Counted from the stretch's first letter, positions 11,663 to 25,641 are shown. The stretch is DNA of 64,000 nt from Nageia nagi (GCA_050084985.1 JBITNC010000001.1:208072001-208136000); one strand, 5' to 3'. The notes: generated by a model from the sequence alone, not told the origin. A program made the numbers and translations.

Positions 11663-11852
11663 ATGAATCCTTTTGTCCTACTATTTCTTCTTTTACCTAA
11701 ACTTGTTAGAATATTATCTCTTCAAAATGATAACACTAGGATTTTTTTAGCTTTTATCCCAAAACAAATTTTGAATGAAGAAAAACCTAGGGTTTTAAGA
11801 GGTAGGGTTCATTTTGATGAAATTAGAAGAAGTACTAAGTTAAACTTGTATA
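11663..11852 (+). pseudogene. Gag N-terminal fragment of unit 1
   Basis: The translation contains NDNTRIFLAFIP, ILNEEKPRVLRGRVHFDEI and TKLNLYMP. The same block starts the gag of unit 2 (12.7 kb) and unit 4 (27.5 kb), so this is the gag N-terminus of the same family. It is cut at NLYMP by LTR2. The last codons fall on the TGCCT that begins LTR2, so the open frame runs a few codons into the LTR. Confidence 0.8.
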
Positions 11853-12573
11853 TGCCTAAAAATGATTTATTATTTATTTAATAAATCATATTTAGATTCA
11901 TTAAATGATTAAATGATAATAATACACAAATCAAGATAAATTGCTATTACATTGTAATACCAGTGTTAGGGCCAATGTATTATCATATACCATGGTTTAT
12001 ATTTTAAATTATATTATATAAAAAAAATTTATTTTTATTACATGTGTCATATTTCACTTATTTTTATTTCCTTGCAAGTTATAAATATGGTAAGTGAAGG
12101 TTGACATCTCTATTGAATCTCTCTAATACGTGGTTATCCCAAACATCAAACTTATGGTGTCTCTTGATGCCACCTATCTTGAGAATTTTTTTATACTCTC
12201 TAAGATTAGTTATATCTACTTTTAATGTGACACAAAACATCAATTAACATGCACCCAACAATGTTCCATTCCTACATAGCTAGCGATATGCACCTTTTAG
12301 ATCAAGAGGTCTAGATTTCAAGGAAAGACTCGTGGTTCTATTCTAGAGAGTATTCATTACAATTTTGTCTAAATTTCAATAAAAATCCTTTGAAGATTCA
12401 TTATTTTTTTTCTTTGATAATTGTACACAAAATAGATACTTTTCCACTCTGTATTAGGTTTATATGTTTCATTATGTATTTGATATAGAGCATATCATTT
12501 TATAATCATTGTATTCATAAACTATTTATTTATTTATGTATTTATTCATTAATTACATATTCTTGGATCTACA
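11853..12573 (+). repeat. LTR2 (721 bp)
   Basis: It starts TGCCTAAAAATG and ends GGATCTACA. TATA box TATAAATA is at about 12080-12087. It is close to LTR3 along its length, including the CCACCTATCTTGAGA word and the TTCATTAATTACATATT near the 3' end. Confidence 0.88.
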
Positions 12574-12576
12574 TTT

Positions 12577-12591
12577 TGGTGAACCCAACAT
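12577..12591 (+). other. Primer-binding site of unit 2
   Basis: TGGTGAACCCAACAT begins three bases after LTR2, the expected place and TGG start for a tRNA primer. I cannot name the tRNA with confidence. Equivalent sites follow LTR4 (27484) and, degraded, LTR1 (11599). Confidence 0.75.
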
Positions 12592-12641
12592 TTTTACACA
12601 CCTAGGTCTCAACCTAGATCAGTTTTTATAAAAATTCATTA

Positions 12642-14912
12642 ATGCATTTTCACTCTTAGTCATCCCTTTAAGTGAAGTTCTTCAAATAGTAGCTAGAGAA
12701 AATGATAAAACTAGGGTATGTTCTACCTATATTTTAAAAATAGATTTAAACATAGAGAAACCTAAAGTTTATAGGGGTAAGGTTAATTTTAATGATATCT
12801 AAATAAGTTTTAGGCATAACCTTGACCTACCTCTATAAGAACCTCACCCTAGTAACCATGATACTTGTAGTGATTCTAAATCTACAAGCTCTAATAAGAA
12901 AATGGATATTATTGATGAAAATCCTCATAAATTTTATACAAATATTGAACGTTATAAATTTGAAATTATAAGTTTGAATATTCATAAGGATACTTCTAGT
13001 GATAATGTTAAAATTGAATAATTAGATAAAATTCCTAGCCATATTCAATCTTTTAAGGAATTGCTATCTGATAGAGAAACGTTGGAATATTTTCTTAATC
13101 ATAATGTTGAAGCTATTATTAAAATTCTAACAAATTATGAATATTAGAAGAGAATTTTATAGCTTCATAATCATAAAATATTTTTTTTATTATGAAATTG
13201 TAGGTTCAACAAGATGGAGGGTTTCTACTATTAATGCGAATGGCACTAATGACATGTTATCCTGTGAACATGCCACCACCAACATGAATGAAGATGAGAT
13301 GAAACCTCTTCTTGAAAGAAATAAAGATGTTTCAAAGCCATCATAAGGCAAATATTAATAATAATGGCATAAAATATGATGATGAAGATTATAATTATCT
13401 GATTCTCAAACCAGATCACTTTAAAATAGGTACACTTCCTGAAGGTAAGATATTATACAAAATGATGATCCTAATGCTTAGCTTCAAGCATAAGTTGCAA
13501 ATCTTGTTAATGAGGCTTATAACAAAAATCCTAAATGGTTATTAGAAGAGCATAATATTAAAATTGAGATCCTTCATGATATTCAAGAAACTACCCCCTT
13601 TCATTTGGAGCCTTATACACAATAATTAGAGTTTGTGATGAAGTTGCTTGATAAACTTGAATATGAATGAGTAAATAGTATTAGACCATTTATTGTACTT
13701 AAACATAATGAACTTAGAAAAATTTCTACCTCAAACCCCTCCACTACCCATAATAGATAATATACCTATTATTCAAAATCAATCTCCTATAGTTTCAAAT
13801 CCAAACAAGGAAAGGATAAAGAAATTGGAAAATGAATTGCTTAATGATGATGCTGATGATTTCTTATTTTGCTTAAAGTGTCCATTGTTTGGTAGAATTA
13901 TTTTTAAAGTTATCACTAGGAAAAAGAGTATTAAATTTATAGATTTTGATGGTTTACAAGATCCTAGGATGCATGTTATAAAATTTTAAGAAGAATTTAT
14001 GGAATATATGCATGATAAAGATTTGCTTGCTAAATTATTTTCGCATAGTTTGAAAGATGATACATAGAAATGGTACTTCTTCCTAAAAAGAGTATTGATA
14101 AGTATGCATATTTGATTTATCAATTTTTTCAAAAATTTAAATATAATATTGTTGAAAAGGTTCACTTTAAAGATTTGTGTAAAAATAATATAATGCTTAG
14201 CTAATCTTTGGTTGATTTTTTGAAAAAATGGAAACAAACTGCTAACAAGATTATAATGCTTGACCAAGATTTGAAAGATACATTTGCAAATGCATTATTT
14301 ACTATGTATAAAATATTTATTATCTCTAATAATTTTATGAAATTGGGTGAAATGATGGATGTTTTGTATAAAAAAGAGGTTTGTGTTGAAAAACTATATT
14401 CTATGCATAGTAACAAACCTCAAACATATAACAAGAAGGTAAAAATTCATGAAACTAATAAGAAACTTGAAGTAAATAATTTTGATAATATAAATCATAA
14501 AACTTTAACATATAAAAAGAATAACCCTAAAATAAATAATAAACCTCAAAGAAAATTTATAGAGTTAACTAATATTGTTGATAATATTCTTAATGTTTTG
14601 TTGAAAGAGGAACTTATTGAGCTTCCACTTATTATTGAACCTAAATTTCCTAATGGTATGCCTAAAAACTATTGATATGAGAAATTTTGCAATTATAATA
14701 GGGTAATTTGACATCTAAAAAGAAATTACATGACTCTAAGACATATTATTCATGATTTCATTAAAAAGAAAGCAATCAAGATGGATAGTAACATTGATAC
14801 AGATGATGGACTTGTGCACCCTAATAATGGAAAATTAGTGGTGTTCACAAATCCCTTACCTCCTTTAAAATTGAGAGGCTTCATTGGTATGGTAATTACT
14901 TCACATTTTTGA
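12642..14912 (+). pseudogene. Gag of unit 2
   Basis: The N-terminal block has VARENDKTRV and NIEKPKVYRGKVNF, followed by an acidic linker (SNHDTCSDSKSTSSNKKMDI). The capsid region at about 13830-14180 has IKFIDFDGLQDPRMHV, then KWYFFL; a shift near 14080-14200 moves the frame to 14208-14675. A degraded zinc knuckle (EKFCNYN, later NYMTLRHIIHDF) sits near 14680-14760. The C-terminus reads VVFTNPLPPLKLRGFIGMV (14730-14912). The NPLP block after the zinc knuckle is shared with T and D. It is a non-functional copy with several stops and shifts. It forms the only sense gene of this unit. Confidence 0.82.
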
Positions 14913-15839
14913 ATAATTATTTTACTCATAAACATAGATGCAAAAATAATAACTCAAAGAATGATGGAAAAGAAATGAAATTGCACACTACTAACAACAT
15001 GCACCCTTATTCATACACTTCCCATAGCATGGAAAATAAAAAACAGAAGGTGAATATCTTCATTCATACCTCTACAAAGTATGTCTAGGTTGTTAAACCA
15101 TCCTAGGTATGTAAGATAATTGCTTAAACTATAAAAATTGTAACTATAGTGTACATTAGATAGGTTGTTTCTTCATCTAGCCATTATGAATTATTGTTAA
15201 TTATATGCATGTATTTATTAACTTTTTCATTCCATGGGAAATTATTCTTTCATTGTTCCTTAAAATTTCCATTCTATGACGTGAACCCTATGTTGCTAGT
15301 GGCATTCCACCTATTTTTAGGCCATTAAAGACATGCATTTCCTAGAACAAAATTAAAAAGAATAGGATTTCATTTATCCTTAGTATATTTTTGACTCATT
15401 AAAGTGATGAAAATGTAAATTTAATAGTGTTAACAAGAAAAAACTTGAAATTGTTTTTCATTTCTTCATTTGGTACCTTGGAACCTAGCATAAAGGTTTT
15501 CTTATTTCTTTCAATATTGATTGAGAATTTTTAAGTACTTGACTATGTGATGTTGCATTAATATATATTAAAGTTCATTATATGGATTCACTAAAGCTTA
15601 GACATTATGTACATGATCTGTTAATGGTTGGTTCATTGCTTATTATTGAAACTTGTGCTTTGTGAGCTTACATGTTTTATCCAAACACATTATGCAAATA
15701 TAAACCAAATCATTTATATTCATCCATAAAGTAAATAAAATGAATCATACATATTTTAACACAAGATAAATAAAAATCATATATATATATCTCAAAATTA
15801 AAATATAATAAAATAAGGGTAAACCAAGTATATGGCCTA

Positions 15840-17860
15840 AGCTACTGATGGACACTACTACCACTATTGGTAGTATCCCCCATCCTCTACCTAACCCTAT
15901 GGCTATTACCACTAGCCATTAACATCGAGACTCCCCCTAACACATCACTAGTGTTGTTGCCTTGAGCTGCTAGGAGAGCTTTGGCCCTCTCATACTTAGA
16001 TTAGAGATTGGAAATCTCACCCTCCTTATACTCTATCCTATCCATATAGCTCCACATAAATTCCCATTGCTCATTAGGCAAGGGCATATGTACCCTATCC
16101 TGCAACCTCTTTATACATTTCTCCAAAGTGGTAATATATGCATCATGGACTACAAGTGTAACCTGAAGTGCTACTACCTAGTCTTTGAGAGGCTTGATCC
16201 TCTCATTCTCTTCCTTAAGAGCCATAATCTTTCTTTCATACTCTCTTATAAATAATCAATGTATTGTTAGTAATTTTATCATCTATAAAATTACAAAATT
16301 AAATATATGATTAAAACTTTTACCTGGTGTTGCTAATGGCATAGCCTTAACTAGTGCCACCAACCCTAGTGCTTTTGCTCCTTCCTTTTCTTGCATTAGT
16401 ACATCATACATGGGATTTTTAACTTAACATGGGTCATCCATAGAGGATGCCCCATTTCTTACTACCTCCTCCTCCTCCTCATCCTCATCCATGCTTAAGG
16501 TGGATGGATAGAATCCTTACCACTAAGTGGCATAACCCTAAACCACTCTTAGTGCCATGGATACATTGGCCATTATATCATGTACTTAAGGCTCCTTCCA
16601 AGTGATTCTCCATGAAATAATAACTTATGATCCTATAAGTGCATCTCTCTCTTCCATATATCAATAGTAAAAAAACTAGAATTGATAGGATCCCTTAATG
16701 GATACCAAACTAACTACTTGAGAACCCAATGGGGGTGGTATGGCTCTACCACCTTCCTCTTGGTCTAGAGGAAGCACTCCTAACAAACCCACATAATATT
16801 TGAGGCATAATCCTCCTATACAAAGTCCATGTAAGTGACTTGCACTACATCTCCTACCTGTAAGATGTTAATCTCTCTCCTTCTTTCCTTTTAAAGAATG
16901 AGGGTATTTGTACCTTTTAGCCCTTGACACCTAGCATGTCAAGGTGATATCTCTTAGGTATTCCCAAGCCCTATGTATACCAACTAGTATAACTACCATG
17001 ATCTTCACTTAGGCTAAAATCTTAAGAAGATTTGCATATGCAACCATCACATTGAACTTATCAATGTTATAAAATTATAGAGATATTGGTATAGTTATGC
17101 CAAAACTATCACAAACTATGTGTCTCTCACACATATCTTCTATACCACCCAAACCAATTTGAGTATAAAAGAGGATCTAATCTTATCTATACATAGATAT
17201 GTCAATATAATCATAGTGATATATAGGCATAGATATCTACCTAGCTATGCATATTGGCAAACCACTATCAACCTAGCTACCAGGTGCTCCCAATTATGGT
17301 TAGCCTCTCTAGTGAGCCAAAATGATAGCTACTCCTTGGTGTTATTATTTGAGATCTCTATATAATGGAATAACCTTACCCTAATGGGAATCCCCTATAT
17401 CTAATAGAATTCTAATAGGGTAATAGTCATTTCACTTAGGGGTAGGTGAAATGTGTTACAATCAGGGTCCCAACACTATGCTAGTGCTATCAAGAGTGGT
17501 AGATTATACTAGATGTGTCTAGCAATGGCTAGGTCTACTAGCCCAAACTAAGCAAGGATGTCATCTAAGTGGTTTATCCTTGGCCACATCCTAGACTTCT
17601 CTAAAGCAATTATAGATATAGGCATACCCTAAATGAGAACCTTACATTCTTGTAAGGGGAAAAACATTTGTATTAAAATTAAAATTCAAACATTAATAAA
17701 TAAAAAAATAAAAACATGTCAAATTACCTAAAATGTACTAAGGGAAATAATGAATGCAAATTTGAATTAGCAAAAAGAGGTGAAATAGCATTGATAAAAT
17801 GAGCATACCATGTTGTTGAATAGGAGGGTGCAGATGTATTTTGATACATGACCCCTCCAT
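15840..17860 (-). pseudogene. Antisense plant mobile domain (PMD) gene of unit 2
   Basis: PMD proteins (MAIN/MAIL family) are plant nuclear proteins, and PMD ORFs are also known as extra genes of Tat retrotransposons. Exon 1 can be read from ATG 17860 to 17809 and contains HPPIQQH. A GT-AG intron follows (17808-17649). Exon 2 begins before GMPISIIALEKSRMWPRINH and carries the PMD core: LLIALA.CWDPDCNTFHLPL then SEMTITLLEFY. Further down is VEPYHPHWVLK and DPINSSFFTIDIWKREMHL (about 16600-16750). A second possible intron (16323 to about 16245) joins to a coiled-coil tail, KEENERIKPLKD to EYKEGEISNL (15990-16240), ending near GNSHRVR.RMGDTTNSGSS. Most stops are TAG or TAA at Gln positions. The gene is antisense to gag and the LTRs. 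Confidence 0.78.
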
Positions 17861-19966
17861 ATGATCCATGGTATCTTAACTCCTATCCACCCATCATTCA
17901 CCATGAGTAGTTAAACAAATAAGGTTAGAGTGTAAATTGCATAAATTCAATGAAATCAAATGGAAATTCACCCTACTATCAAGAGTGAATCACAAAGTAG
18001 TTGGTGCAATGAACATCAATGACTAGGGGGCACATAATCAATTGTTCATGCTAGCATGGAAGGATACAGGGGGCATCAAACCAAAAAAGTCATCAAATCA
18101 AAATTAAAAGTGATAAGAGACAAAAAGAAAATGAAATAAAAAGTTAAAACATTGGTTTTATGTTTTAATTTTTCTATTAAACCCTAGGGATTTCCCTTTA
18201 TGGTTCCCTATTGTATCAAAATGTTATTTTGCATGTTCTTCATGCTTGAAATTATTTTATAGGGTGATGATTTCTTTTTCAATAACTAATTTTGCTTCTT
18301 TCATATTGCTAGTAGAGTCATTTTCTTAAAATTAATCACCCATTTGATGCCTATCATTCCAATATGGTAAGATCATGCCTTTGCCTACTTCATAGTGAAT
18401 ATTTGATTATTAATTGTTCATTTATATTTTTAAATTTATCTATAGTAAAAAGACTTTGTTAGTGGTATGGATTGAGTCTAATTGCTAGAAATTTTAAATG
18501 TGTTACTTTAATGTTTATTATCATGAATTTTACTAGTTGATCATTTTAAATATTGGATTATTACAAATGATAACATTTTATTGCAAAATTTTATATTGAT
18601 TAAAATTGTATGCCAATTTTTCACCTCTGAAATTATGCATGTTTTTTGCATGTTAAATACATGAAAATTCATGTTTAATTATCAATTGGATGCACTATTT
18701 TTTTTAAAGATTAAATCATCCATTTAAGAATCACTAGCAATGTGGAAAATATATAATTAAGTGTGCTTTCAAATGATTTCTATTATTACATATTGTTAGA
18801 AGCTTAAAATGATGAAGTCTTTGATTTTACAAATAGTTTATAGGAAAATTGAATATATAGCCAAATGTTGCTAATTCATACTAAATTTTGAAAATATTAT
18901 GAAAAATGGTTTTATTATTTCAAATCTAAAATAATGCAAAATTATATGGCTGATAGTCTATTGAATATCTTTTAAAATTTCTACACTTAATATGGAAAAG
19001 CTCATACCTTTAGCAATGTGCAATTGCTACAAACCTTTTGTAATTGGTACATGTTTAAATTTTACTTAATATTTACTCATTTATTCAAATTGTTCATGTG
19101 TATACAATGTTTTATGGATAAGGATCAAAATTGTTGAAGACATGATCATAAAATTTTAGGCATACCACATTGCCAATGATATGTATTCACTTTGAAAATT
19201 TATGCAAATTCAAGTATTGACATGCAAGGCCACTAAATGTTTGAATATTTGGTACATTTATAGACATTAAATGCTATTTTTCATTATTATACTAATAAAT
19301 GTTTTCAAAGCTATGTTCACTTCATAAACAACATCTGTTCTCAATTGTAGGATTACTCCAGGATTAAGTTATTAAAAGTTCTCATTAGCTTGATAATTAT
19401 CACTTTCCAAGCTCGATTCATTAAAATTTATCATTATCTTAGTCTTTATATATTATGATTTTTCTATCATAGTAGTCTATACATCATGGATATTACAAGC
19501 CTAAGGAATTAAATAGGACCTCATGCCCTTACTCTTCATAGACTATGAGTTGTATATCATAGTAGTCTATATATTATGGTCAATAGCACTATGAGTTGCA
19601 TTGGCCATAGTGACATACTACATATTATATTTATTCTTTCCTTGCTCTTTACATTTCTTATTATTTCATGATGTGATCTATGTGGGTATATGTTTCTTTA
19701 TTCTACAAGTATTATTCAGGTGAGTAGGATTGGCATAGAATGCTCACCTCATATAGGGACCTTGATTTTGGCTTGCTTCCCCAATGCAACATGAGCAAGG
19801 TGATATCAAGACCAAAAGAGGGAAAATAACTTACCATACTCATCATATCAATCAAAATAGGAAAGTCTACTTTACTATTGAAAATCTTTTTCTCTTCTCT
19901 AGACTTCTTTGGATTATGCAATTTTAGTGCTTTTCATTACATATCGAAAGAGACAAAAAATTTAGA
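17861..19966 (+). other. Non-coding 3' region of unit 2
   Basis: AT-rich, with no gene seen. A 17-bp direct repeat (TATCATAGTAGTCTATA) occurs near 19465 and 19555. The last 300 bp resemble the stretch before LTR4 (words GGCTTG, AAAAGA.GGAAAAT, TAGGAAAGT), which supports reading this as the 3' end of unit 2. Confidence 0.6.
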
Positions 19967-20678
19967 TGCCTAAAAATAATTTTATTTTTTATTTAATAAA
20001 TCATATTTAGACTCATTAAATGATTAAATTATAATAATACATAAATCAAGATAAATTATTATTACATTACAATACCATGTGTAAAGGCCAATGCAATATC
20101 ATATACTATGGTTTATATTTTAAATTATCTTGAATATAGAAAAGATTATTGTTATTGCTATGTGTCAAATTTTAGTGTTTTTTATTTCCTTATAGATTAT
20201 AAATATGGAAAGTGAAGGTTGATATCCCTATCAGATCTCTTTGATAGGTGGTTGTCCCAAACATTAAACTTATGATATTTATTGATGCCACCTATCTTGA
20301 GACATTTATTATACTCTTTGAGCTCTATTATCTATCCTTTATGCTTAATACAAAATATCAAGTACCCTACAACCAATGATGTACCATTCCTATGAAGCCA
20401 GCAATGTGCCCCTTTTAGATTAGGAGGTCCAAATTTTGGGGAACAACTCATGGTTCCATTCTATCAAATATTCATTATGAGTTTGTCTAAAATCAAGTCA
20501 TAATCCTCTAAGGATTCATTATTGTTCTACTTTGAGGATTGTACATAAACTGGCTACTTGCCCACTCTTAACCAGGTTAATATGTTTCATTATGTATATA
20601 ATATAAAGCATATCATTGTATAATTATTATTTTCATAAACCATTTATTTATTCATTAATTACATATTTTAGGGTCTAA
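19967..20678 (+). repeat. LTR3 (about 712 bp), shared by units 2 and 3
   Basis: It starts TGCCTAAAAATAATTTTATT and ends GGGTCTA. TATA box is at 20198-20205. A purine-rich stretch (CGAAAGAGACAAAAAA) precedes it, and gag follows it almost at once because the primer-binding site and leader are deleted. Confidence 0.85.
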
Positions 20679-20689
20679 AAGACCCTAAC

Positions 20690-22895
20690 CTACCTCTCTA
20701 ATTCCATGAACTTGATCTAAATGATAGAATAATAATTGATGAATATAATTTTGAATCTATTATTTTTAGTTGTTGAATGAACATTATTGGTCAAACACCT
20801 AATATATTTAATATTTAATTTGGTGATGATGATTTTGAAACTATAAATTTAGAAAATTTTATAGATACATCTAAGAATTAATTTGAGAATTATGATCTTT
20901 ATATCATACTCTATAAAGGAATTAATAGCTCATGATGATAGATTGAAATATTTTATCACTAACAATATTGAATCCATTATGGATATTCTGATAAAGCATG
21001 AATTATTAGAGTTATATCTTTGAACTCCACTTTTGTTTTATTCTTTATTTTAGTATGATAATGTAGGATCTTCAAAACAAAGGGTGTATTTCACTAAAAA
21101 CCATAGTGTTGATACCATTCCATAATCTAACTAGAGTGTGAATATTATGAAAATAGTTTCCCCTAAAGCTTTGAAAATGGTATTGAATGAATGAGAAGAT
21201 GAGCATGACAAGAAAGCTTCTAAACATTTAGTAAAACCTATTGAATAACTTAAAATAGGTATAGTCCTTGAGTACATTCATCAAGATAGAGGTAAGAATA
21301 TATTAACTAAAATTAAAGATATAGAAGATATGGATGATCAAGTTTCTACTTTGATTAGTAATACTTATGAAAAGAAGCCTAATTGGACTCAAGAATAACA
21401 TGAAATAAAAATTGATATTTTTATGGATGCACAAGACTCTAATACTTTTCAAAAATCCATTGAAGATCAACAACTAGATTTTATGTTTGATGTGTTAGAT
21501 AATATGGAGGAATTAAAAGTTAATAGAATTGGTCCTTTTATGAAAATTAAAGAGGTATAATTGAGAAAAATGTATAAGCAACCTAAATACCTCTTCTTAA
21601 ACCCATAGTTTCACATCCTCCTCAAACTAGTAATATATCTCCTCATAAATTTCCTCCATAATCCCCACCACCAACCCTTCAAAATAGTCAACCTATAGTT
21701 CCATATCCTATTCCACAACCCATAGTCTCACAAAAAATGACAACAACCTATTATCTAACCTTCTATTGCATAATGCACTTTAGTAAATCCACCTAAACCT
21801 AGTTCCAAATTTCAAGAAAGAATTGAAAAAATTGAAAAGAAGCTTTATAATGAAGAATATTTTCTATTTTGCATGAAATATCCTTTAAATGATAGAATTT
21901 CTTGTAAAGTATAGAATTGTAAAAAGAGGATTAGATTTACAAAATATGATAGTTTTCAAGATCCAAAAATGCATGTTAGAAACTTTCAAGAGGAAGTTAT
22001 TGAATTTCTTCATGATCATGATATGTTTGCTAAATTATTTTCAAATATATTAAAATATTATGCATTGAAATGGTATTTTAGTCTTCCTAAAATAAGTATT
22101 GATAATTATGAAGCTTTTATTACCCAATTTTTGAATAAATTCAAATATAATATTTAAGAGAAACCTCAATTCAGGGATTTATATCAAATTAAGAAAGCTA
22201 TTACCAAATCTATAACTAATTTTGTAAAAATATAAAATAAAGTTGTAAACAAAGTTAATGCTAATGAATAAGATTTAAAAGATACATTTGTAGTTGCATT
22301 AGTACCAATATTTAAGTTAAAGGTAATTAATAACGATAATATATTATTAGGTAAAATCATAAGATAAAATGCTTAAAAAGAAACCTTATATTATTAAAAA
22401 CTATAAGAGATTAAAAATATGGATAATGTAAATATAAATAATTATACAAGTATAAAATAAGTTGTGGCAATGGTAAATGTTGATAAAAAAACAACTCCAG
22501 CGAAAAACAAAATTTACAAAGATAAATTAAAATGTTGATAATATTCTAAATGTTTTTTAAGAAAAAGATCTTATTTGAATTACACCAATGGTATAGCATC
22601 ATTTTCCAAATGGAGTTCATGAAAATTATAGATTTGAAGAGTTTTGTAAATCATAGAACTCCAAGGAACCTTACCATAACTTGTAAGACTTTAAGAAATA
22701 TTATGTAGGATCTCATTGACCAAAAGATCATCTAGATTGATGATACCCCAAATAAATAAGAGGAATATATTGGCACTATTCATATTGATAATGGTCAACT
22801 AGAGATTTTCACAAATCCTTTACCAAATATAACTCAACAACCTAAAGGATTTATTGTAATGGTAAGTACTCCAAATTTCTTTAAACAGTATTTTT
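20690..22895 (+). pseudogene. Gag of unit 3
   Basis: The N-terminal block is lost with the deletion after LTR3; reading resumes at NLPL.FHELD. The linker (20.7-21.8 kb) is recognisable but has many stops. The capsid domain at 21930-22160 is clear: FTKYDSFQDPKMHVRNF, EEVIEFLHDHDMFAKLF and ALKWYFSLPKISIDNYEAF. A degraded C-terminal part follows, with TNPLPNITQQPKGFIV-like sequence at about 22810-22880, matching the gag ends of units 2 and 4. It is the most mutated of the three gags. Confidence 0.78.
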
Positions 22896-23699
22896 CTAAT
22901 AGTTGTAGGACATGCTACAAATAGTAAATCATCAATAATTAAAGAGCTTTGTTAAGAAGTAACAACATTATAGATTAAACAAATAAAGGCACTCACACCA
23001 TAAAATATTATCAACATGATGTCCACATCATGCTTCAATGTCCAAAAAGGTTTTAATCTTCATTCCTATGTCAATAAATTATAATTGGGTTCCCAAAGCT
23101 ACCTAGGTACATTGTATTATTTGTTAAATTCAAAGTTGTTAAATATTTTTATATAATATTATATTTTTATATCATGATATTATTACATTTTTATACTTTA
23201 TTTTATTTTCTTATTTTTCTTAATAAGCCATTAGGTCACTCTTGTTAAAGTCACCTAGACACTACTTGAAAAAAATCATAAACTTTTAGAGCATTAGTGC
23301 CTTACTTCTATTATTAGAGCATCCACATATTCTATTTCTCAATATAGGTAAAACTAAAAAGGTAGTTTTAGTTTCTATATGATTCAAATAATTATTTTAA
23401 GAAAGCATAGAAAACATTAAAGCATTTTTATTACAAAAAACTCATCATAGTAGCCTAATGATATAAAATTTATATTTTTGTATCAAATTATTCAAAGCAT
23501 ATTTTTTTTACTTGTACCATTTAATTCATTACATTAGAAGGCTAAAGGCTAGCCAACTTAGTCTCCAAACTATAAAATATAGTTATCATATTATCTAACA
23601 AAAGCCACAATTGGTGTTAGTACACAAAAAAATTAAATAAAGTATAATAAATAATAAAACTTGAATAGATAAAATATTTAAACTAAATACTTTAGAAAC

Positions 23700-25641
23700 C
23701 AATGGAATAGCCTTAGCTAAAAATAAGATGCTCTGAATGGGATCCATAGGAGCTATAAAAGTAAATGGACCTAGCGATGGAGTCTTTGGGATAGGTAGTC
23801 AAAGGCCATATCCACATCTAGTTCCTCCTCATTATATGACTTCTCTAATGAGACCTCCATGACATCCTCATCATATATCATAGCAATCTTAATAGCTGTA
23901 GGTCTAATCCCTTCCCACAAAGTGTCATAAACTTAGACAATGCTAGGAGCAAAAGATATGATTATTTTAGTATCCATCTTTTATGGATCCTCCTAAATGC
24001 TACATCATATTGGTATAACTAAGACATCCTTAAGGGAATTTTTATCATGTATATATCTCATATAATACCTAATAGGTGGTGGAATATCCTATCTCAAACC
24101 AAACTATCATAGAACTTGAGCGAGATAGTATGACTCTACACCCTTATACCTAGTTTAATGGAAATAATGTTGCCTCACCCAATAAACCTAGTGGGCATCC
24201 TCATCCCATGTATATTCTTGGTAAGCCTCACAAATGATATTATCAACCTATAGACTTCCAAATCCCTCTATCATGCCTTAATGTCATACAAAGCTTTATA
24301 ATACCTTAGGTGTAACACTCAATAATACATAGCATACTCTATTAGTTCATTCCTCTATCTAGATAGCCCAATTGATCTAAAAACTATGATATGTTTCTAG
24401 GCCCAAACCTAAAGAATAAAATCATGGGATTTAGCTATATTAGATTTTCCCATAGTAACAATGTGGTGCAAATCCCTATATAGCTACATGAGAATGCATG
24501 GTACCCATGCAAATGCTATCCCATAAATTCAAATCTCCTTCATAATCCACATCAAGCCTAGGGAGAATGCTAAATTATTCTTTTTTATATACAATAATAT
24601 TGCTATGATAGATACCATTAGCAACTAAAGGTTCTTCACTCACACATCAACCTAGTAGGTTGAATGTAAATAAGTTACCTTGCACTCCCAACCATGATTC
24701 AAATTTCTCATAAGGCATCCAAATAGGGAATCCCACTCCTAGTTATCATCAATGGTAGCATGAGCTACTAATTTACCATGAATGGTAACATGCTAGATCT
24801 AATAAATATCTTATATGGTCATAATCATCTCTCTAGGTGGGAGATAAAAGGTGTTGGCATCTAGGTCCCAATTCTCTGTCAGGGAAGTTACCAATGGAAA
24901 TTCAATTTGAATGTGACTTGTAATTTCAAGCTCATATAACTCTATATCCTCTAACTAATCATTATAATTGTTGGATCTAATCCAAACTTGAGCTCTCTTT
25001 AGGACCTCCAATTTCTTAGGTCCTCCTTTAGTCAAATGCTTCCAATATTGCATCTAGAAATGAATAGGTATATGATTGTTATTCATCATAAATATATTCA
25101 TAAATATTTCAAAATAAAAATAAATTTAACCAAATTTATAAATCAAAACTAGAAATTTTTTTGCAAAGGATTATATACATGAAACTATAAGTGATGGGGG
25201 AATATATACTATAAAAAAATATTTCCACACTCCCACACACTAAAAAAGTGCAATGTTAAGGGGGAGTAATATGAATATACCCTCTATCATGTAAATGAAT
25301 AGAATATCCCCCTCCCATGGTTATCATATATGAAAATAAGGGAAAAATAACACAAATACCCATCTCTATGGTTAAAAATGATGAATAACAAAGGAATACA
25401 TTTGAAAGGGGATTAAAATTATTTTTCACATAAGAATCTATCCCCTATCCTAATTTCATACAAAATTGAAAATAAAATAAGAAAATGGTAAAAATCCTAG
25501 AATTTTTAATAAAAAAATAAAACTCAAAATGTTACAAAAAGAAAGGTAAACATGGCCTACCATGTGATCTATAGGAGGGTCCCTAAATACTTGATAAGGT
25601 GTCCTTTTATCCTCATTAATGGCCTTTAAATAAACCTCCAA
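23700..25641 (-). pseudogene. Antisense PMD gene of unit 3
   Basis: Exon 1 is read from ATG 25641 to 25561 and ends in RDPPIDHM. A GT-AG intron (25560-25054, acceptor TTTCTAG) joins it in frame to exon 2, which opens with QYWKHLTKGGPKKLEVLKRA and continues to the PMD core: PLVTSLTENWDLDANTFYL then PPREMIMTI.DIY. Downstream, WIMKEI.IYGIAFAWVP and a long C-terminal part to about 23700 are readable through TAG, TAA and TGA stops. The PPI motif and intron position match unit 2, so both descend from one intron-bearing gene. It lies antisense to gag. Confidence 0.75.

Larger units (their letters stand above)
11853..20678 (+). mobile_element. Non-autonomous LTR unit 2 (LTR2, gag, antisense PMD gene, LTR3)
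   Basis: The order is LTR2, primer-binding site, gag on plus, PMD gene on minus, a non-coding stretch and LTR3. No protease, RT or integrase is visible, so it would depend on pol from another element. LTR3 also begins unit 3, so the two units share an LTR. Confidence 0.75.
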
